A stretch of DNA of 64,000 nt from Colwellia sp. PAMC 20917 (GTDB taxonomy: Bacteria; Pseudomonadota; Gammaproteobacteria; Enterobacterales; Alteromonadaceae), in contig NZ_CP014944.1 in NCBI RefSeq assembly GCF_001767295.1, positions 1,984,001-2,048,000 of the forward strand, written 5' to 3'. This document shows positions 1 through 7,168 of this stretch, in pieces; within the stretch, counting starts at the first letter, position 1; each line of letters begins with the position of its first letter. The position numbers were made by a program, and so were the translations under genes. The notes below the pieces were generated by a model. The model saw nothing but the letters and a program-made list of their open reading frames with translations, had not been told where the DNA came from and searched no databases.

Positions 1-468
1 CAGGCGCTCCGTGGTGTGAGGTTATTAGTCGCCACAGGAGTGATTGCCGAACTAGGTGACTTATCACGGTTCGACCATCCCAGAAAATTAATGAGTTACC
101 TTGGTCTTGTACCAAGTGAACATTCAAGTGGCGATAAACGCCATTTAGGTGCTATTACCAAATGCGGTAACAGCCGTGCAAGACGACTACTGGTCGAAGG
201 TGCACATTCGTATAAACACAACGCCAATATTTCAAAAGAAATGCAATTAAGACAAGAAGGCTTAAGCAAAGAAATTATTGATATGGCTTGGCAAGCTCAA
301 CTGAGGTTGTGCCGCCGCTATCAACGACTCATGCATAAAGGCAAACATCGTAATGTGGTCGTTACGGCCATCGCCAGAGAAATGATCGCTTATATTTGGG
401 CTATTTCTCGCGAGGTAGTGCTACCAAAAATTGATGTGAAGCTAAGAATATCGAGAGTACCTGCATGA
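1..468 (+). CDS. IS110/IS1111 family transposase, 5'-truncated by window edge
   Basis: The reading frame is open from the first base of the window and matches the C-terminal 155 or so residues of the two complete transposases downstream without an apparent amino-acid change. It contains the Transposase_20 domain with the LVATGVIAELGDLSRF segment and the KCGNSRARRLL block that carries the conserved serine of IS110 DEDD transposases. The internal GTG at 16 is not a real start, because the frame continues upstream out of the window. In this family the protein works with an element-encoded guide RNA to cut and join the element's circular junction to its target. Confidence 0.92.
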   Translation, partial: QALRGVRLLVATGVIAELGDLSRFDHPRKLMSYLGLVPSEHSSGDKRHLGAITKCGNSRARRLLVEGAHSYKHNANISKEMQLRQEGLSKEIIDMAWQAQLRLCRRYQRLMHKGKHRNVVVTAIAREMIAYIWAISREVVLPKIDVKLRISRVPA

Positions 469-479
469 ATAAAAGTTTT

Positions 480-693
480 GAGTTAGCGCATGGGATCAAG
501 CATCGGGTGTGGCACAATCACCGACGGCGTTAGGACGGCAATAGCCTAACGGCTATTGAACCGCGAACATAGACTGAAGACAGGTGCCACGACGAAATGA
601 GTAAGGTAGGCGCTGCTAGCAAACAAGTTAGTAATCCACGAATATCAGCATGATAACCGACGAAATTACTTGCTTCATTCTATGCGTTAACTC
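480..693 (+). ncRNA. candidate seek/bridge RNA of IS1111 element, copy 1
   Basis: This lies in the 3' non-coding end just after the transposase stop. GAGTTAGCGCAT (480-491) can pair with ATGCGTTAACTC (682-693), giving a 12-bp closing stem with one G-U pair. Inside are a perfect hairpin at 539-558 (CAATAGCC, loop TAAC, GGCTATTG) and a GGCGTTA motif at 526-532 equal to the attC R' target. IS1111-group elements are known to encode a guide RNA in this position. The exact RNA ends are inferred. Confidence 0.55.
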
Positions 694-776
694 ACTTAAT
701 ACTAAAAGTGAATACAATGGTTCTGAAATTAATGAACAAGGATCAGTGTATTTAACTTGACGTGGGGAGTCATACC

Positions 777-872
777 AACGCCCCACTAAGAGGCAAATGA
801 TAGTTGGTTATAATAGAGAGCGAAGCGAACAAAACCAACTGTTATTTGTCCTGCTTGAGTGGCTTGTTATGT
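777..872 (-). other. attC site 1 (integron cassette recombination site), R' end occupied by IS1111 copy 1
   Basis: An imperfect palindrome has GTTATGTG at the high-coordinate end and AACGCC at the low end. The inner arms (ATAGTTGGTT and AACCAACTGTTAT) flank a loop containing GAAGCG. Read on the minus strand it has the order of Vibrio-type repeats: CATAACAAGCC, CTCAAG, the inner stem, then GCGTT. The 3' half of R' is cut off by the IS. The stop codon of the adjacent minus-strand ORF falls inside R'', as is typical for cassettes. Confidence 0.8.
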
Positions 873-1121
873 GTTTGTGCCACCAAAGTCGTTCATCATT
901 TTATTTAATAATGGTAGTGATGGATTTACCTCAAAAGAATCAGGATCATTTTCAAACAACATTTCGATATAGTTATGTATAACCCTATATTCTCTAATAT
1001 TATTAATACGACCTCGCTTTAAAATATGACTAACTTGAAAGCGGAAAACTTTGCGATCTAAAACAATATACCCAAACTTAAATGATAGAAATAATAGAAC
1101 GATTATAAAAGCAACTAACAT
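867..1121 (-). CDS. cassette-encoded small membrane protein, unknown function
   Basis: This 84-residue ORF has a strongly hydrophobic N-terminal helix (LVAFIIVLLFLSFKFGYIVL) followed by a basic, then acidic, soluble tail. No family was recognised. Its TAA stop overlaps the R'' box of attC 1, the normal arrangement for an integron gene cassette read on the minus strand. An in-frame TTG at 1136 would add five residues, but neither start has a convincing Shine-Dalgarno sequence, so the start is uncertain. Upstream it is separated from its own R' half-site (CACATA at 1146-1151) by only about 25 bp, with the IS1111 copy 2 insertion directly beyond. It probably encodes a single-pass inner-membrane protein. 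Confidence 0.6.
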   Translation of the reverse strand: MLVAFIIVLLFLSFKFGYIVLDRKVFRFQVSHILKRGRINNIREYRVIHNYIEMLFENDPDSFEVNPSLPLLNKMMNDFGGTNT

Positions 1122-1173
1122 TTCCAAAACTACCAACCTTTAAAACACATAGACACAATGACCCCCACAAGGT

Positions 1174-1250
1174 GCTAGCCTCTAAATGTGGGTTAGTTTT
1201 ACAAACCAGAGCCATAATATATGTGTCAACATTATCAAACAGAGGCTAGC
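1174..1250 (+). promoter_or_regulatory. inverted repeat able to sequester the transposase ribosome binding site
   Basis: GCTAGCCTCT at 1174-1183 is a perfect 10-base inverse complement of AGAGGCTAGC at 1241-1250, which contains the AGAGG Shine-Dalgarno sequence directly before the ATG at 1251. A transcript reading through from outside the left end would fold the ribosome site into a stem with a loop of about 57 nt. The same structure is present in copy 3. The role in limiting translation is inferred. Confidence 0.5.
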
Positions 1251-2405
1251 ATGATAAAACATAACATACTTTTCATTGGCTTAGATACCCATAAAACATT
1301 TACTGAAGTCGCTTATATTGAAGACCAACGTGGCGCTAAATCAACTCATCTAGGTAAAATACTCAGTAATAAAGCCGCCTTTAAAAAACTCGCACGACAA
1401 TTACAATCAAAATATCCAGATGCCACACTTCATTTTGTTTACGAAGCAGGTCCTTGTGGCTATTGGATTTACCGCTTTCTCACCAGCCTTAATCATTGTT
1501 GCTATGTCATCGCACCTTCTCTTATCCCTAAAAAACCAGGAGATAAAATCAAAACCGATAAACGTGATGCGCTCAAACTTGCAAAGCTGCTCAAGTCTGA
1601 AGACTTAACATCTATCTATGTCCCTGAGCCCGAAGATGAAGCCGTACGGGACTTATCTCGGGCACGAGAAACAGGCATGAAAGACTTAAAGGATGCTAAA
1701 TATCAACTTAAAGCATTGTTGTTACGTAACAACATTAACAGCAAAATAAAAGATAACTGGTCATTACAACATTTGCGTTGGCTCGCTGAATTAGTATTAC
1801 CTCATCCTTGTCAGCAAATTGTTTTGCAAGAAGCGGTTTTAACCATTACTGAACGACTAAAACGCTTAAAAAGGCTGGATAATGAATTAACACATCAAGT
1901 GAAAAACTGGCGGTTTTATCCTGTAGTTAAAGCGATACAGGCGCTCCGTGGTGTGAGGTTATTAGTCGCCACAGGAGTGATTGCCGAACTAGGTGACTTA
2001 TCACGGTTCGACCATCCCAGAAAATTAATGAGTTACCTTGGTCTTGTACCAAGTGAACATTCAAGTGGCGATAAACGCCATTTAGGTGCTATTACCAAAT
2101 GCGGTAACAGCCGTGCAAGACGACTACTGGTCGAAGGTGCACATTCGTATAAACACAACGCCAATATTTCAAAAGAAATGCAATTAAGACAAGAAGGCTT
2201 AAGCAAAGAAATTATTGATATGGCTTGGCAAGCTCAACTGAGGTTGTGCCGCCGCTATCAACGACTCATGCATAAAGGCAAACATCGTAATGTGGTCGTT
2301 ACGGCCATCGCCAGAGAAATGATCGCTTATATTTGGGCTATTTCTCGCGAGGTAGTGCTACCAAAAATTGATGTGAAGCTAAGAATATCGAGAGTACCTG
2401 CATGA
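1251..2405 (+). CDS. IS110/IS1111 family DEDD transposase, copy 2
   Basis: This 384-residue protein has the family's usual two domains. An N-terminal RuvC-like DEDD domain shows D12 (FIGLDTHK), E65 (FVYEAG), and D103 and D106 (KTDKRDAL). After a coiled linker comes a C-terminal Transposase_20 domain with the serine block KCGNSRARRLL near residue 287. ATG 1251 is chosen because AGAGG precedes it at the right distance; an in-frame ATG at 1221 lacks this. It should excise the element as a circle and integrate it at attC under guidance of the 3' RNA. It differs from copy 3 at residue 200 (T here, N there). Confidence 0.93.
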   Translation: MIKHNILFIGLDTHKTFTEVAYIEDQRGAKSTHLGKILSNKAAFKKLARQLQSKYPDATLHFVYEAGPCGYWIYRFLTSLNHCCYVIAPSLIPKKPGDKIKTDKRDALKLAKLLKSEDLTSIYVPEPEDEAVRDLSRARETGMKDLKDAKYQLKALLLRNNINSKIKDNWSLQHLRWLAELVLPHPCQQIVLQEAVLTITERLKRLKRLDNELTHQVKNWRFYPVVKAIQALRGVRLLVATGVIAELGDLSRFDHPRKLMSYLGLVPSEHSSGDKRHLGAITKCGNSRARRLLVEGAHSYKHNANISKEMQLRQEGLSKEIIDMAWQAQLRLCRRYQRLMHKGKHRNVVVTAIAREMIAYIWAISREVVLPKIDVKLRISRVPA

Positions 2406-2416
2406 ATAAAAGTTTT

Positions 2417-2630
2417 GAGTTAGCGCATGGGATCAAGCATCGGGTGTGGCACAATCACCGACGGCGTTAGGACGGCAATAGCCTAACGGCTATTGAACCG
2501 CGAACATAGACTGAAGACAGGTGCCACGACGAAATGAGTAAGGTAGGCGCTGCTAGCAAACAAGTTAGTAATCCACGAATATCAGCATGATAACCGACGA
2601 AATTACTTGCTTCATTCTATGCGTTAACTC
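2417..2630 (+). ncRNA. candidate seek/bridge RNA of IS1111 element, copy 2
   Basis: The sequence and fold match copies 1 and 3: closing stem 2417-2428 with 2619-2630, internal hairpin 2476-2495, and target-like GGCGTTA at 2463-2469. The 3' non-coding end of about 300 bp is much longer than the roughly 100-bp left end, which is the IS1111-group layout in which the guide RNA lies downstream of the transposase. Function is inferred from the family. Confidence 0.55.
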
Positions 2631-2713
2631 ACTTAATACTAAAAGTGAATACAATGGTTCTGAAATTAATGAACAAGGATCAGTGTATTTAACTTGACGT
2701 GGGGAGTCATACC

Positions 2714-2801
2714 AACGCCTTGCTAAGCGGCGCAAAATAGTTGGCTAAAATGTGCGAGGAACGAAGCGCAGCCAACTGTTATGCGTCCGTTTGAGCAACT
2801 T
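2714..2801 (-). other. attC site 2 core, split on both sides
   Basis: This is the core of an attC site, with inner palindrome arms AATAGTTGGCT and AGCCAACTGTTAT. Its R' part CACATA is displaced to 1146-1151 by IS1111 copy 2, and its R'' part GTTATGTGC is displaced to 5091-5099 by the IS91-like element. Reassembled, it reads as a normal attC of about 105 bp on the minus strand. Both crossover ends are disrupted. Confidence 0.8.
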
Positions 2802-2901
2802 GTTGAACGAAGCCGCTCTGCGGCAGAGTAGCTTTGTAACTACCTTCCATACTCAATAATAGCATTGTCACTTCGATGATGCGTTATTGGAGTATAACCC
2901 C

Positions 2902-3789
2902 ATGAATCAATTACAAGAGCAACACTATAATTTTCTTTATGAACAACATCTTATCAACTTAAGACTACAAGGTAAACGTCCTTCAACCATTGATGCTTAT
3001 GCCCGTGCAGTGCGTCGTATTACCGCCTTTTTTGATAAAACACCTGATACGTTAACCATGGCTGACTTAAAGCAATATTTCAACAGCCTCATTCAAACCC
3101 ATTCTTGGAGCACTATTAAACTTGACCGTAACGGTTTGCAATTTTTTTACCGCTATACGCTCAATAAACAATGGGAGTGGCTTTCTATCGTCAAACCGCC
3201 GCAAGTAAAGCGCATCCCTGATATTTTAACGGTCAAGCAAGTCAGTGATGTGATTAATCAAACCAAGCAACTTCGCTATCAAGTGTTTTTTATGTCACTT
3301 TATTCTATGGGGTTACGCTTAAGTGAAGGGCTTAACTTAACCATACATGATATTGATAAATCGACAATGCTAGTGCATGTTCGTGAGGGCAAAGGAGGGA
3401 AAGACCGTATGGTGCCTATGCCTGAGCACACCCTATTAGCCTTGAGGAATTATTGGACAACACATCGCCACGCGCTCTTGATTTTCCCAGGCCTTCATGT
3501 AAATGCGAAAACACACATGGATAAAGGCGGTGTTCAAAAATCCTTAAAAAAAGTACTGCGTGATTGTCGTATTCAAAAGCTCATTAGCCCACATTCACTT
3601 CGTCATTGTTTTGCGACTCACCTACTTGAACAAGGGCTTGATTTGCGTTCTTTGCAGCAATTGCTTGGACACGCCAGTCTCAACACCACCGCACGCTACA
3701 CTCAACTCACCAAAGTTAAACAACGTGATATGTCACGCGCCGTAAATAAATTAACAGATAAGCTCAACATTACATGGTCTGTAAAATGA
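2902..3789 (+). CDS. tyrosine recombinase (phage integrase family) of IS91-like element, copy A
   Basis: This 295-residue protein has an N-terminal SAM-like core-binding domain (about 10-95) and a catalytic domain with R139 (GLRLSEG), H231 and R234 (HSLRHCF), H257 (LLGHASL) and Y266 (ARYTQL). All catalytic residues are present. It lacks the extra central helix expected of integron integrases, so it is not IntI. ATG 2902 follows GGAG; a TTG at 2887 is less likely. Its stop overlaps the transposase start in an ATGA junction, implying coupled translation. IS91-family members carrying an upstream recombinase of this kind are known, but its role in their transposition is unclear. Confidence 0.9.
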   Translation: MNQLQEQHYNFLYEQHLINLRLQGKRPSTIDAYARAVRRITAFFDKTPDTLTMADLKQYFNSLIQTHSWSTIKLDRNGLQFFYRYTLNKQWEWLSIVKPPQVKRIPDILTVKQVSDVINQTKQLRYQVFFMSLYSMGLRLSEGLNLTIHDIDKSTMLVHVREGKGGKDRMVPMPEHTLLALRNYWTTHRHALLIFPGLHVNAKTHMDKGGVQKSLKKVLRDCRIQKLISPHSLRHCFATHLLEQGLDLRSLQQLLGHASLNTTARYTQLTKVKQRDMSRAVNKLTDKLNITWSVK

Positions 3790-4844
3790 GTACCTTTATC
3801 GATTTACTTCGTCAACATCATCAAGCCCTTGAAACTCAGTATAGCGTTAAATTAACACCTGATATGCGTCACGCGATTTTTGCCATGCTTTCATGTAAAA
3901 CTGCCCAGCAAGGAAAATCCTTATGGGCTTGTTCATCTTGTGAGCATCATGATAGCCAAGCGCTTTCTTGTGGCAATAGACATTGCCCACAATGTCAGCA
4001 AAGTACAACGTCAACGTGGCTTGAAAGACAAAAGCAAAAACGTTTACCTGTTGAGTATTTCATGACAACGTTTACGTTGCCCTATGAATTGAGAGCATTA
4101 GCTCGAAGACGACCTAAGGCCCTCTATCAAATCATGTTTAGTGTCAGTGCCTCGATTTTAAAAGACTTTGCACAGTACAATAACTTAGGAAAAATTGGCT
4201 TTACTTCCGTCCTTCATACACATAATCGAAAACGTGACCTGCATCCTCATATACATATTATAGTGCCCAATGGCGGTTATGATGCAAAACGTAAACAGTG
4301 GAAGAAAGGCAAGTCGGGTTATTTGTTTAATGCTAAGACTCTCGCTAAGGTATGGCGAGCTCGAATATTTGAGGCAATTAACCAACATCATGATTTGTCA
4401 CTGAAAAACATTAAAATCATGCCCAAGAAATGGGTCGTAGATTGTAGAAAGGTTGGCTATGGTCTGCCTGCTTTAAAGTATCTTTCAAGATACCTTTATC
4501 GCGGTGTGTTAGCGGATAAAGATATTATTCATCATGATAAAGACAATGTGACGTTTCGCTATATAGATAGCACCACTAAAAAAACAGACACTCACACATT
4601 GCCCACATTGAAGTTCCTATTACTTATCTTACGCCATGTATTACCTAAGGGATTACAGCGCGTGAGAGATTATGGGTTGTTATCCTCTGGCGCACGAAAG
4701 CTACGGCTATTGATACAGCTGTTACTTACCGAATTCACTCATGTTTTACCGCCGAGCATTACGCCAATAAAGCCCAAAGCAACACGGGTTTGTCCGTGCT
4801 GTAAGCATCATATGTTATGTACGGGCGTCATTAGGGCTGGCTAA
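3786..4844 (+). CDS. IS91 family HUH transposase, copy A
   Basis: This 352-residue rolling-circle transposase has an N-terminal zinc-binding domain (C49, C52, C62, C67, C70). The HUH metal site HPHIHII is around H153-H157. The tyrosine motif YLSRYLYRG lies around 232-238. The ATG at 3786 overlaps the recombinase TGA, and upstream in-frame starts inside that gene are unlikely. It would nick the element's oriIS end and replicate the element into a target without duplication. Several further HUH-side residues and the C-terminal CPCCKHH cysteine pair are visible. Its length is normal for the family. Confidence 0.93.
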   Translation: MSTFIDLLRQHHQALETQYSVKLTPDMRHAIFAMLSCKTAQQGKSLWACSSCEHHDSQALSCGNRHCPQCQQSTTSTWLERQKQKRLPVEYFMTTFTLPYELRALARRRPKALYQIMFSVSASILKDFAQYNNLGKIGFTSVLHTHNRKRDLHPHIHIIVPNGGYDAKRKQWKKGKSGYLFNAKTLAKVWRARIFEAINQHHDLSLKNIKIMPKKWVVDCRKVGYGLPALKYLSRYLYRGVLADKDIIHHDKDNVTFRYIDSTTKKTDTHTLPTLKFLLLILRHVLPKGLQRVRDYGLLSSGARKLRLLIQLLLTEFTHVLPPSITPIKPKATRVCPCCKHHMLCTGVIRAG

Positions 4845-5059
4845 TAAAATAAGAAAATAAGGATAATGGTTTTCGATGTAGAACAAGAGGAACGATTAAA
4901 ATCTATGAATAAGTAGCCAAATTAACGAAAAAAAACACTCGTTTTTTATTCTTTGGTTCAGTGCGCCTGGTATTTACATACCAGGCTAACCCACCTTGAA
5001 AATCAATCACGCTATTTACTATATAAAGCAGGCTCCGGGCTTGTCCAACACCCGAATAA

Positions 5060-5079
5060 GGTGTCGGCTGCGCGACACC
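5060..5079 (+). other. terminal hairpin of IS91-like element copy A (candidate oriIS)
   Basis: GGTGTCG and CGCGACACC form a tight hairpin 11 bp before the right boundary, on the transposase 3' side where IS91 elements keep their replication origin. A second hairpin (4965-4985, GCCTGGTAT with ATACCAGGC) lies upstream. The identical structure occurs in copy B at 9327-9346. Confidence 0.5.
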
Positions 5080-5101
5080 TATTCTTATTTGTTATGTGCA
5101 A

Positions 5102-5395
5102 TTACTGCCAAAACCCCAATTCCCAGCCTGATAAAAAAAACTGAAAAATCAATAAAACTGCTGTGAATAAAGCCAATTTCTTACGTGTTTTATAGCGTGT
5201 TATAAAATACCCAAGTAGTAATAAGTCGTAAAGAACTATAACAATTAATAACAGTAAGGATATCCAACTTCCTAATGATAAGTGTGTTCCATGAATATCA
5301 AAAATATAGTCAAAAGGGACAATAAATAACTTGGGTTCTATACCAATCAAAATACCAAAGATTGGAAGAATGAAAAATTTGATATATCTACTCAA
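5102..5395 (-). CDS. cassette-encoded membrane protein, unknown function
   Basis: This roughly 97-residue protein has three hydrophobic stretches: FFILPIFGILIGI, SWISLLLLIVIVLYDLLLLGYF and LALFTAVLLIFQFFL. It is probably a small integral inner-membrane protein. No family was recognised. Its TAA stop sits just before the R'' half-site of attC 2 (5091), the usual cassette layout. The 5' end is uncertain. The frame stays open into the IS1111 copy 3 terminus, which begins at 5419, and no ATG is available. TTG at 5395 is used here, and the insertion may have altered the native start region. Confidence 0.5.
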   Translation of the reverse strand: MSRYIKFFILPIFGILIGIEPKLFIVPFDYIFDIHGTHLSLGSWISLLLLIVIVLYDLLLLGYFITRYKTRKKLALFTAVLLIFQFFLSGWELGFWQ

Positions 5396-5441
5396 AGTCT
5401 GAAACCCATTTGCACATAGACACAATGACTCCCCACAAGGT

Positions 5442-5518
5442 GCTAGCCTCTAAATGTGGGTTAGTTTTACAAACCAGAGCCATAATATATGTGTCAACAT
5501 TATCAAACAGAGGCTAGC
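5442..5518 (+). promoter_or_regulatory. inverted repeat able to sequester the transposase ribosome binding site, copy 3
   Basis: GCTAGCCTCT (5442-5451) is complementary to AGAGGCTAGC (5509-5518), which includes the AGAGG ribosome site before ATG 5519. The arrangement is identical in copy 2. Confidence 0.5.
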
Positions 5519-6673
5519 ATGATAAAACATAACATACTTTTCATTGGCTTAGATACCCATAAAACATTTACTGAAGTCGCTTATATTGAAGACCAACGTG
5601 GCGCTAAATCAACTCATCTAGGTAAAATACTCAGTAATAAAGCCGCCTTTAAAAAACTTGCACGACAATTACAATCAAAATATCCAGATGCCACACTTCA
5701 TTTTGTTTACGAAGCAGGTCCTTGTGGCTATTGGATTTACCGCTTTCTCACCAGCCTTAATCATTGTTGCTATGTCATCGCACCTTCTCTTATCCCTAAA
5801 AAACCAGGAGATAAAATCAAAACCGATAAACGTGATGCGCTCAAACTTGCAAAGCTGCTCAAGTCTGAAGACTTAACATCTATCTATGTCCCTGAGCCCG
5901 AAGATGAAGCCGTACGGGACTTATCTCGGGCACGAGAAACAGGCATGAAAGACTTAAAGGATGCTAAATATCAACTTAAAGCATTGTTATTACGTAACAA
6001 CATTAACAGCAAAATAAAAGATAACTGGTCATTACAACATTTGCGTTGGCTCGCTGAATTAGTATTACCTCATCCTTGTCAGCAAATTGTTTTGCAAGAA
6101 GCGGTTTTAACCATTAATGAACGACTAAAACGCTTAAAAAGGCTGGATAATGAATTAACACATCAAGTGAAAAACTGGCGGTTTTATCCTGTAGTTAAAG
6201 CGATACAGGCGCTCCGTGGTGTGAGGTTATTAGTCGCCACAGGAGTGATTGCCGAACTAGGTGACTTATCACGGTTCGACCATCCTAGAAAATTAATGAG
6301 TTACCTTGGTCTTGTACCAAGCGAACATTCAAGTGGCGATAAACGCCATTTAGGTGCTATTACCAAATGCGGTAACAGCCGTGCAAGACGACTACTGGTC
6401 GAAGGTGCACATTCGTATAAACACAACGCCAATATTTCAAAAGAAATGCAATTAAGACAAGAAGGCTTAAGCAAAGAAATTATTGATATGGCTTGGCAAG
6501 CTCAACTGAGGTTGTGCCGCCGCTATCAACGACTCATGCATAAAGGCAAACATCGTAATGTGGTCGTTACGGCCATCGCCAGAGAAATGATCGCTTATAT
6601 TTGGGCTATTTCTCGCGAGGTAGTGCTACCAAAAATTGATGTGAAGCTAAGAATATCGAGAGTACCTGCATGA
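5519..6673 (+). CDS. IS110/IS1111 family DEDD transposase, copy 3
   Basis: This 384-residue protein is identical to copy 2 except for asparagine instead of threonine at residue 200, in the helical linker. The DEDD residues (D12, E65, D103, D106) and the C-terminal serine block near 287 are intact. The few other nucleotide differences are silent. It should catalyse excision and attC-directed insertion of the element together with the RNA encoded just downstream. The start at 5519 follows AGAGG. Confidence 0.93.
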   Translation: MIKHNILFIGLDTHKTFTEVAYIEDQRGAKSTHLGKILSNKAAFKKLARQLQSKYPDATLHFVYEAGPCGYWIYRFLTSLNHCCYVIAPSLIPKKPGDKIKTDKRDALKLAKLLKSEDLTSIYVPEPEDEAVRDLSRARETGMKDLKDAKYQLKALLLRNNINSKIKDNWSLQHLRWLAELVLPHPCQQIVLQEAVLTINERLKRLKRLDNELTHQVKNWRFYPVVKAIQALRGVRLLVATGVIAELGDLSRFDHPRKLMSYLGLVPSEHSSGDKRHLGAITKCGNSRARRLLVEGAHSYKHNANISKEMQLRQEGLSKEIIDMAWQAQLRLCRRYQRLMHKGKHRNVVVTAIAREMIAYIWAISREVVLPKIDVKLRISRVPA

Positions 6674-6684
6674 ATAAAAGTTTT

Positions 6685-6898
6685 GAGTTAGCGCATGGGA
6701 TCAAGCATCGGGTGTGGCACAATCACCGACGGCGTTAGGACGGCAATAGCCTAACGGCTATTGAACCGCGAACATAGACTGAAGACAGGTGCCACGACGA
6801 AATGAGTAAGGTAGGCGCTGCTAGCAAACAAGTTAGTAATCCACGAATATCAGCATGATAACCGACGAAATTACTTGCTTCATTCTATGCGTTAACTC
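6685..6898 (+). ncRNA. candidate seek/bridge RNA of IS1111 element, copy 3
   Basis: The sequence matches copies 1 and 2 over the closing stem (6685-6696 with 6887-6898), the internal hairpin (6744-6763) and the GGCGTTA target-like motif (6731-6737). It lies entirely between the transposase stop and the right inverted repeat. Confidence 0.55.
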
Positions 6899-6981
6899 AC
6901 TTAATACTAAAAGTGAATACAATGGTTCTGAAATTAATGAACAAGGATCAGTGTATTTAACTTGACGTGGGGAGTCATACC

Positions 6982-7068
6982 AACGCCCTACTAAGCGGCG
7001 ATAAATTGTTGGCTAAAATTGCGAGGAACGAAGCTAGCCAACTGTTTAGCGTCCGTCTTGAGTAGCTT
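6982..7068 (-). other. attC site 3 core, split on both sides
   Basis: The inner arms are AAATTGTTGGCT and AGCCAACTGTTT, with a GAACGAAG loop. R' (CACATA) is displaced to 5413-5418 by IS1111 copy 3, and R'' (GTTAGGC) to 9358-9364 by IS91-like copy B. Its inner sequence differs from attC 2, which shows that the two split sites are separate insertions and not one duplicated block. Confidence 0.8.
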
Positions 7069-7168
7069 GTTGAACGAAGCCGCTCTGCGGCAGAGTAGCT
7101 TTGTAACTACCTTCCATACTCAATAATAGCATTGTCACTTCGATGATGCGTTATTGGAGTATAACCCC

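Larger units (their letters stand above)
1..776 (+). mobile_element. IS1111-type IS110 element, copy 1 (right part only)
   Basis: This is the right part of the same element found complete at 1152-2713 and 5419-6981; the left part lies outside the window. It holds the transposase C-terminus and the roughly 300-bp 3' non-coding end. The subterminal inverted repeat GTGGGGAGTCAT lies at 762-773, followed by ACC and then attC sequence beginning AACGCC. The right boundary at 776 is deduced by comparing the three copies. Confidence 0.9.
1152..2713 (+). mobile_element. IS1111-type IS110 element, copy 2, inserted in attC
   Basis: This complete element of about 1,562 bp is nearly identical to copy 3. 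It has no terminal target duplication. A subterminal inverted repeat is present as GTGGGGAGTCAT at 2699-2710 on the right. On the left (1158-1168) one T is missing relative to copy 3 (ATGACCCCCAC instead of ATGACTCCCCAC). It lies between CACATA (1146-1151) and AACGCC (2714-2719), which rejoin to the attC R' sequence CACATAACGCC. This placement matches the described IS1111-attC group that targets cassette recombination sites. Confidence 0.9.
2802..5090 (+). mobile_element. IS91-like element with tyrosine recombinase, copy A, inserted in attC 2
   Basis: This 2,289-bp unit has the same length and apparently the same sequence as 7069-9357. It starts GTTGAACG followed by a GCCGC/GCGGC hairpin, and ends with a GGTGTCG/CGCGACACC hairpin (5060-5079) plus ATTCTTATTT. 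Boundaries come from comparing the two copies and from the attC sequence on each side (ACTT to the left, GTTATGTGC to the right). A three-base ambiguity (GTT at both ends) remains. There is no target duplication, as expected for rolling-circle IS91 elements. The left flank CTTG resembles the known IS91 target tetranucleotide. Confidence 0.85.
5419..6981 (+). mobile_element. IS1111-type IS110 element, copy 3, inserted in attC
   Basis: This complete 1,563-bp copy has both subterminal inverted repeats intact: ATGACTCCCCAC at 5425-5436 and GTGGGGAGTCAT at 6967-6978. It is flanked by CACATA (5413-5418) and AACGCC (6982-6987), again reconstituting an attC R' box. It differs from copy 2 at only a few bases, so the two are recent relatives. 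Being intact at both ends and in the ORF, it is the best candidate for an active copy. Confidence 0.9.

Noticed and set aside
797-982. Plus-strand frame through attC 1
   Set aside because: It runs through the attC palindrome and antisense to the cassette gene; cassette genes here are on the minus strand.
2902-3789. Integron integrase IntI (also copy B and the divergent element)
   Set aside because: They are short XerC/D-like proteins coupled to IS91 transposases, without the IntI-specific region.
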